The notes below the pieces were generated by a model that saw nothing but the letters and a program-made list of their open reading frames with translations, did not search any database and was not told the origin of the DNA. Shown piece after piece: positions 58,855 through 64,000 of a stretch of 64,000 bases of DNA. Positions within the stretch are counted from its first letter, which is position 1; each line of letters opens with the position of its first letter. Source of the stretch: Campylobacter concisus (GTDB lineage Bacteria > Campylobacterota > Campylobacteria > Campylobacterales > Campylobacteraceae); the NCBI RefSeq assembly GCF_002913715.1, contig NZ_PPCE01000009.1, forward strand, positions 124,001 through 188,000, in the 5' to 3' direction. Both the position numbers and the translations under genes were made by a program.

Positions 58855-59109
58855 ATGACATCAAAGCGAAGTGAGGAACTAAATTTGAGTGATTTTAAGA
58901 AAATCCTCTTGTTGGCTGAGCGGCTAAAGCGTATCTACTAGCACTTGGTTAAGGATATCGCTTTACTAAATGGCGCGAATCATAGCAAGATGTTCGAGTG
59001 CACAAAGGCGTTTGGTCGCGGTAGCGATAGGCGTTTTTATATGTTTTATCGTATGATTTGCTACTACGCCAATACGCCGCACCTAGACAAAGCCAAGCTA
59101 AAATGGTAG
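58855..59109 (+). pseudogene. Small gene remnant with in-frame amber stop
   Basis: ATG at 58855 begins MTSKRSEELNLSDFKK, then an in-frame TAG at 58939-58941, and the frame continues with HLVKDIALLNGANHSKMFEC ... RFYMFYRMICYYANTPHLDK to TAG at 59107. The 84-codon sequence has the look of a conserved protein piece. I do not recognise the family. It may be a trimmed accessory gene left beside the tRNA. It is unlikely to be expressed as a whole unless the TAG is a sequencing error. Confidence 0.5.
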
Positions 59110-59245
59110 CTTTGGAAGGATTAAATTTGCAAATTTGACTTGTGGAGAGTCGTTTAAATTTGAGTAGTTTTGCGCGGCTATTTTTCTATGGGAGAGTGGC
59201 AGGCGCGAAAATGTAAATTTAAGCAAGATATCAGCGGCGTTCAAT

Positions 59246-59251
59246 TATAAT
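59246..59251 (+). promoter_or_regulatory. -10 box for tRNA-Ser
   Basis: TATAAT in TCAATTATAATGCG, 15 bases before the mature 5' end of the tRNA, the usual spacing for Campylobacter tRNA promoters. Confidence 0.55.
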
Positions 59252-59266
59252 GCGATTTCTTTTTAT

Positions 59267-59357
59267 GGACAGATGGGTGAGTGGCTGAAACCACACCCCT
59301 GCTAAGGGTGCAGCTCTTAATCGGGGCTCGAGGGTTCAAATCCCTCTCTGTCCGCCA
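59267..59357 (+). tRNA. tRNA-Ser (GCT)
   Basis: Acceptor stem GGACAGA pairs with TCTGTCC, and the anticodon stem CACCC/GGGTG flanks the loop CTGCTAA with anticodon GCT (reads AGC and AGU). A long variable arm (CAGCTCTTAATCGGGGCTC region) and T-arm GAGGG-TTCAAAT-CCCTC complete a class II tRNA-Ser. The discriminator is G and CCA is encoded (59355-59357). Its 3' side is followed by AT-rich DNA and the start of a large repeat gene, so it could be an integration point, though I saw no repeat of its 3' end. Confidence 0.93.
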
Positions 59358-59790
59358 CTACTTATAGATAATCATAAATTTTTATTATTGTTTAACATTA
59401 TTTTTTGAACATCTTTATATAAAATTTTCTGCGTTAGAAAATTGCTTAACTATATAAGTAAATTTTCATGACAATCGCACATTTTTAGAAAATATAATTT
59501 TTTTGGTTATATTGTTGTTTCAAACTAATTAAAAATATCTTAAATTAAGTTTTTATTATAAAAAATATTATATTTTGCTTAATTAATTATATTGATAATC
59601 AAAAAGCCATTTTTTGATAAAAGCTTATAATTCGCTTTTTACAAACTATTGACATTTGGAATTTATATATTTAATTAATATATTTTTTTCTTAAAAGATA
59701 AAATTTCTCACATAAAGTTATATCCTATAAAGATAGTATATAATCACGCAAAAATTTAAATAATACAAAAAATAATAATAAGGAGTAATC
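59358..59790. other. AT-rich leader of adhesin gene
   Basis: 433 bases, very AT-rich, without coding potential. It is likely the promoter/leader of the downstream repeat gene. A TATAAT at 59739-59744 (GTATATAATCACG) is a candidate -10, and TTGACA-like sequence occurs near 59648. The AT content may favour silencing by nucleoid proteins; this is inference. Confidence 0.5.
59739..59744 (+). promoter_or_regulatory. -10 box upstream of adhesin gene
   Basis: TATAAT in AGTATATAATCACGC, 47 bases before the TTG start at 59791. Confidence 0.5.
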
Positions 59791-60837
59791 TTGGCTAAAG
59801 AAGCTGGAGTAGTAAAATTTATTAGTGGCAAGGCGGTCGCTATCGATCAAAATGGAAATGAGAGAGAGCTAAAAGTAGGTGACATCCTTTATATGGGAGA
59901 GAGCATCAAGACAAGTGATGCCGCTGATAAAATAACAATTGTTTCAAATAATGGAAAAGAGATTACAATTGTAGGCAATGATACACTTGCGTTAAATCAA
60001 AGCACCATAGGCGCGGAAGGCTTGGCAGATGTTAGTGATTTGCAAAATGCTATTTTAAATGGTGGAGATCTAACAAAACTTGAAGAGACTGCTGCTGGTG
60101 GAAACACTGCTGCTGGTGGTGGAGATGGTGTTAGCCTAAGTGACGCTAAATTTGCTGAGGGTGGCCACTATTCAAATATTAATGCAACATATAGAAATTT
60201 AAGTGATGCAAACAGAGCTTTTGCATCATACGATAGCCCAATAGGCGGCTACAGAGATGGCAATGATGACGATGATACTATAATCCCAGGTACGCCAACT
60301 GTTAAATTTATAAATGATATAAATGGTAACCACACTTTAAGCAGAGTAGAGCATGGAAATGATACAAATATAAATACATCTAAAGTTCTTATCACTGTAC
60401 CAAATGACGGCACAGTAAGAGCTGGCGATGTGCTAAAAATCACTGTAACTGACCCAAATGGCAATGAAACTACAACAAACGTAACCATCACTCCAGCTAT
60501 CATAACTAATGGCTATCCAATAGATGTACCTGTAGAGCCAGGTAAAAACTCAAAAGTAGAAGCAAGCGTTACAAATTTCCAAGGCAACACTAGCGGCAGC
60601 AGTGAAGATCATGTAACTCCTACAAAATCAAGTGTGAGCGTTGAATTTACAGAAGATAAGAGCCCAGATGATGGATTTTTAACATATACAGAAAATAAAA
60701 ATGATGGTAAACAAAATGAGTCGCCAGTAACTATAACTGCAACAGACGTTATCCCTGGCGATATTCTTCACGTTACTCTAACAAAACCAGATGGTACAGT
60801 AACACCTTTACCACCTATTAACCATCAATGCTACTGA
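59791..60837 (+). CDS. LapA-like giant adhesin, N-terminal part (frame broken at 60.8 kb)
   Basis: TTG start with AAGGAGTAATC upstream. Residues 1-100 match a LapA-type retention module: VVKFISGKAVAIDQNGNERELKVGD, then SDAADKITIVSNNGKEITIVGND, followed by DVSDLQNAILNG and the Ala-rich cleavage site ETAAGGNTAAGGG (residues about 98-111), where LapG-type proteases cut between alanines. Ig-like repeats start near residue 170. The frame ends at TGA 60835-60837 after PLPPINHQCY. The next repeats continue in frame +1 from 60824, so the break is one indel. Such proteins are exported by type I secretion and held in the outer membrane until LapG cleaves them. No LapG, LapD or secretion genes are in the window. 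Confidence 0.85.
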   Translation: MAKEAGVVKFISGKAVAIDQNGNERELKVGDILYMGESIKTSDAADKITIVSNNGKEITIVGNDTLALNQSTIGAEGLADVSDLQNAILNGGDLTKLEETAAGGNTAAGGGDGVSLSDAKFAEGGHYSNINATYRNLSDANRAFASYDSPIGGYRDGNDDDDTIIPGTPTVKFINDINGNHTLSRVEHGNDTNINTSKVLITVPNDGTVRAGDVLKITVTDPNGNETTTNVTITPAIITNGYPIDVPVEPGKNSKVEASVTNFQGNTSGSSEDHVTPTKSSVSVEFTEDKSPDDGFLTYTENKNDGKQNESPVTITATDVIPGDILHVTLTKPDGTVTPLPPINHQCY

Positions 60838-63800
60838 CATAGTAAATAATACTTTTACTAAAATCATCTCTGACATGCCAGTTGCTGAGGATAAAATTTC
60901 AAAAGTAGAAGCTTATGTTACTGATAGTACAAATTCTAACATTTGGAAGAGCGATATAGCAACTGATGAAGTAACTCCAGATGTAAGACCGACTTTAACA
61001 TTTACTGAAGATGGTGACAACAATGGCTTTCTAACAGACGCAGAAAATAAAGGAACAGATGGAAATTTTAGAACTTCACCAGTAGATATAACTCTTCCAA
61101 AAGATGTAGTAGCAGGCGATAAGATCGTTATAACTTATACTGATCCTTTGAACCCTACAGGACCAAAAAAAGATTTGAAAATCGACCTTACTGATGAAAT
61201 GATTACAAATCACAAAGTAACTGGCATTGAGCTTCCGATATTCCCAGGTGTGAAGACTGAAGCTAGCGTTCATGTTGTTGATAAAGATGGCAACCAAAAG
61301 AGTGAAGAGTCGGCTCCAGATAGTGTAACGCCTCAAACTATAAAGATGGATATGAATTTACCAGAACAACAAACTCTTCATGAAATTTCAAGACAAGAGA
61401 GCGTTAGTAACTATGAAAAAACATATGATGGAGTAAAGATAGATCTAGGTGATCAAAAAGTAAATCACACAACCGCAAAGATCACATTACCAAACAGAAT
61501 TGATGATGGCGATATACTTACACTCCATGTAACTAAACCTGATGGAAATATGTATGATAGAAATTTCAAGATACACATGAATGACAAAGGCGTTATAACA
61601 AGTGTAGATGAAGTTGATAATGCAGATCGTGTTATTGGTAAATATAATACTGCAAAAAATAATTTCTTTAAAGAAGACACCAATCAATGGGCTATTAAAG
61701 TAGGTGGTTTTGAGCTAGAGAATGGAAAAGATACAAAGATAGAAGCTAAAGTTACGCACCCCACACATACAACAAATCCGTATTTACCTACTGAAGTAGA
61801 TATCGAATCGGCTAGTTTAGAGCATGTAAAAAAACCTGAAGTTATCTTTGAAGAAGCTAAAGGTGCCAAGAGCATGACTAGAGAACAAGCTATCAGCGAC
61901 CATGATCTTAATAGCACAACAGTTACCATCAAGCTTCCTAAAAATGCTGTAAATGGGGATAAAATAAATGTGACTATAAAAAATCCAGACGGAACTACCG
62001 AATATAAACACTATACTGTTGAAAAAGATGCTACTGGCAAGCTAACTGGTATAACAAATGATGATAACGCTAGTGATCATGCAACTATAAGTGGTAATAG
62101 CTTTAAAATTCCTGGTATCAAAACAGCAACTGGTGAAGAAACTAAAGTAACAGCTGAAATAGTAGATAGTGATGGTAGTATCCAACATGCTGAAAGTTCA
62201 AATAGCGTTACGATAGCTGGTTTAAATGATATGGCTGTAAGATTTGTAGAAGATGGTGATGGCAATGTATCTCTAACAAGAGCTGAGAGCATGAAAGATG
62301 GCAACCTAAAAGAAACTACAATCGCAGTAAAAGTGCCAAATAATGTTATAGCTAATGATATAGTAACTGTAACAATAAATGGCGCTTCGCCTAAAATTTA
62401 TAAGGTTACAGGTAAAGATAATCAAGGTAAGATCACACTAGAAGATACTTCTGATGGTACTCTTAAAACCGTAAATGATAAAAATGAGTTTGAGATTAAA
62501 GGCGTTCATATAGAAGCTGGTAAGCCTATCAAAGTAACTGCAGAGACTACTGATGCAAGTGGTGGTAAAAAAGCTGAAGCACAAAATCACAATACTCTCG
62601 AAAAGCTTCACGACGATATGAAAATCACTTTTGATGCAGATGATGGTGATGGTATCCTAGGTAATGCGGAAGCAACTGGAACCAAAACTATGACAACCAT
62701 TAAACTACCTTCAAATTTTGTTGATGGTGATAAGCTTAAAATAATAAACAGCACAGGCAATACTAGTTTCCCTGAGGAAAGTTATACGATACACAAAGAT
62801 AGTAATGGCGTTGTTACTGTTACAAATGATAATGGAGGCACCCCTTTAACAGTAAATGGCAATGCAGTTAAATATCCTCTAACAAATTTACAAAATGGTG
62901 AAAAGACTATCATCACTGCTAAAGTAACTGGTGCTGCTGGCGATGTATCAGAGACAAAGAGTGACATCATCCTTGATACAGGAAACGGCTCTGGAACAAG
63001 ATTTAGACTACTTATCGATGAAGATAAAGATAGAAATGGCGTACTTGATAGAGAAGAAGCTATGAAAGATGGAAAACTAAATACAACTTCTGCTACACTT
63101 GAGATCCCAAATACTGTAAATAATGGAGATATCATAACGGTCAAAGCAACTGGGAAAAATCCTGAAACTTATACAGTTGTCAAAGATGGTAGCGGAAACA
63201 TATCTCTAAAAGATGCGGCTAACAATACTGTCGCTCTGCCAGGTAATAAGCTAAAAATTGACGGCGTTAGTATAAAAGAAAATAGCCCAGCTAAAGTAGA
63301 TGTTACTATTAGGGATCATGCAACAGGTAAAGAAAAAGAAGCAACTGCTGAAGCTAAACTAGAAACATTTGACGCTGCAAATTTAAAGGTTGAATTTAAA
63401 GAAGATAATGCAAGCAGAGATGGCAAGATAGATAGAGATGAAGCTGTGTCAGTTGATGGCGTAAAAGTAACAACTATAAGCGTTCAAGTGCCATATAATG
63501 TTATAAGTGGAGATAAAGTATCTGTAGTTATAAATGAGCCACAAGCTGATGGCACTACATCAACTAGACCTCCTATAAACTATACTGTTTCAAAAGCTCC
63601 TAATGGCGACATATCACTAGTAGATGCGAATAATGTTTCCCATCCTTTACGCAATAATACTATTGAGATTAGTGATGTCAAAATGCTGCCAGGCAAAGAA
63701 ACCACTGCAACTGCAACAATAACAAACGCTGCTGGCGGTATGTCTGCTAGTCGTGAAGCAAGCGCTAAACTTGCACCTTTAAGTGAAGCGGGATTAAGTG

Positions 63801-64000
63801 TAAGCATAGTTGCTGATAAAAATGATAATGGCATTATCTCAAGAGATGAGTCAGGTAGTAATACTTCAAAGGTTTATGTTTCTATTCCGGGAAGTGTTAT
63901 AGCTGGTGATAAGATACATGTTACAGTAACAAAACCTGGTGAAACAACCAATGCAGTAGACAAAAAATATGAAGTCGAGAGCAAAGATGTCAATGGCAAT
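60301..64000 (+). repeat. Tandem Ig-like repeats with EF-hand-like loops
   Basis: About ten repeats with starts near 60301, 60643, 60993, 61345, 61837, 62230, 62618, 62999, 63382 and 63794 (spacing about 340-490 bases). The shared head is V-x-F-x-[E]-D-x-D-x-N-G-x-[LI]-x-x-x-E; examples DGDNNGFLTDAE, DKDRNGVLDREE and DKNDNGIISRDE. The shared body ends in P-x-x-V-x-x-G-D-x-[IL]-x-V. The repeats near 61345 and 61837 have degenerate loops. Confidence 0.75.
60803..64000 (+). CDS. LapA-like adhesin repeat region, continuing past right edge
   Basis: Frame +1 relative to the first part is open from 60803 to the window end (over 1050 codons, no stop) and carries the rest of the repeats, beginning INATDIVNNTFTKIISDMP. 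It is the same gene as 59791-60837, separated by a frameshift inside 60803-60834. That stretch contains no long homopolymer, which argues against phase-variable slippage and for a one-base mutation or assembly error. Each repeat is a roughly 115-165-residue beta-rich unit that usually starts with an acidic, EF-hand-like loop. If the break is real, the N-terminal 348 residues are made alone and the long adhesin is not. Confidence 0.85.

Larger units (their letters stand above)
58796..59266. other. Spacer with gene remnant
   Basis: A 470-base region between pyrF and tRNA-Ser. It contains the remnant listed at 58855-59109 and, near its end, a promoter for the tRNA. Nothing else coding was seen. 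Confidence 0.5.

Noticed and set aside
59267-59357. tRNA-Ser as an attachment site of an integrated island holding the adhesin
   Set aside because: I found no duplicated 3' tRNA end and no integrase in the window; the right flank runs off the edge, so it cannot be shown.

Overview
The window looks like Campylobacter, most likely C. concisus or a close relative. This is inferred from AT-rich DNA, frequent TTG/GTG starts, and runs of genes whose order matches Campylobacter chromosomes as I remember them: moaE-moaD-nspC, selA-selB-dsb, a SurA-like gene followed by gltX-malic enzyme-upp-mqnA, FTR1-P19-ABC, pflB-serS-trpS-aroK-der, and kdsA-ribH-nusB-pyrF. No rRNA, CRISPR array, intact prophage or insertion sequence was seen. 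There is one tRNA (Ser, anticodon GCT).

Layout. 1-2.8 kb: a TonB-receptor-like barrel that runs off the left edge, a small membrane protein, and moaE/moaD. 2.9-8.3 kb: nspC, a decayed DJ-1/PfpI gene, the cytochrome b subunit of formate dehydrogenase, yedF, selD (itself read through a UGA selenocysteine codon) and a nitroreductase. 8.4-15.6 kb: a large PAS-GGDEF-EAL protein, hisZ, purA and two flagellum-associated genes. 15.7-19.6 kb: terC, moeA, the selenium transporter gene yedE and a dead ABC transporter. 19.6-26 kb: a SurA-like chaperone, gltX, malic enzyme, upp, a barnase/barstar pair, mqnA and a Met/His-rich membrane protein. 26.1-36.7 kb: a TorD-type chaperone, a polyferredoxin, selA, selB, a Dsb protein and the formate dehydrogenase operon, with a selenocysteine codon in fdhA. 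36.9-45 kb: the FTR1/P19 iron uptake operon. 45-55.8 kb: a DUF2920-type protein, pflB, serS, trpS, aroK, der, a DMT exporter and an unrecognised accessory protein. 55.8-57.7 kb: a GC-rich patch (kdsA, two SMR genes, ribH). 57.7-59.4 kb: nusB, pyrF, a gene remnant and tRNA-Ser. 59.8-64 kb: the start of a giant LapA-like repeat adhesin that carries a frameshift and runs off the right edge.

The dominant theme is selenium-, molybdenum- and formate-dependent respiration. YedE imports a selenium species. SelD, SelA and SelB (with YedF) turn selenium into selenocysteine. MoaD, MoaE and MoeA build the molybdenum cofactor. TorD and the polyferredoxin probably help assemble FdhA. FdhA, FdhB and the distant cytochrome b subunit form periplasmic formate dehydrogenase. 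The two in-frame UGA codons, in selD and fdhA, are each followed by a short hairpin with its loop at nearly the same distance, as expected of bacterial SECIS elements.

The most unusual items are the adhesin, which has an EF-hand-like loop at the start of most repeats and a single break in frame, the membrane-anchored barnase with its barstar, the GC-rich mosaic patch, and an inverted-repeat-rich stretch upstream of trpS.
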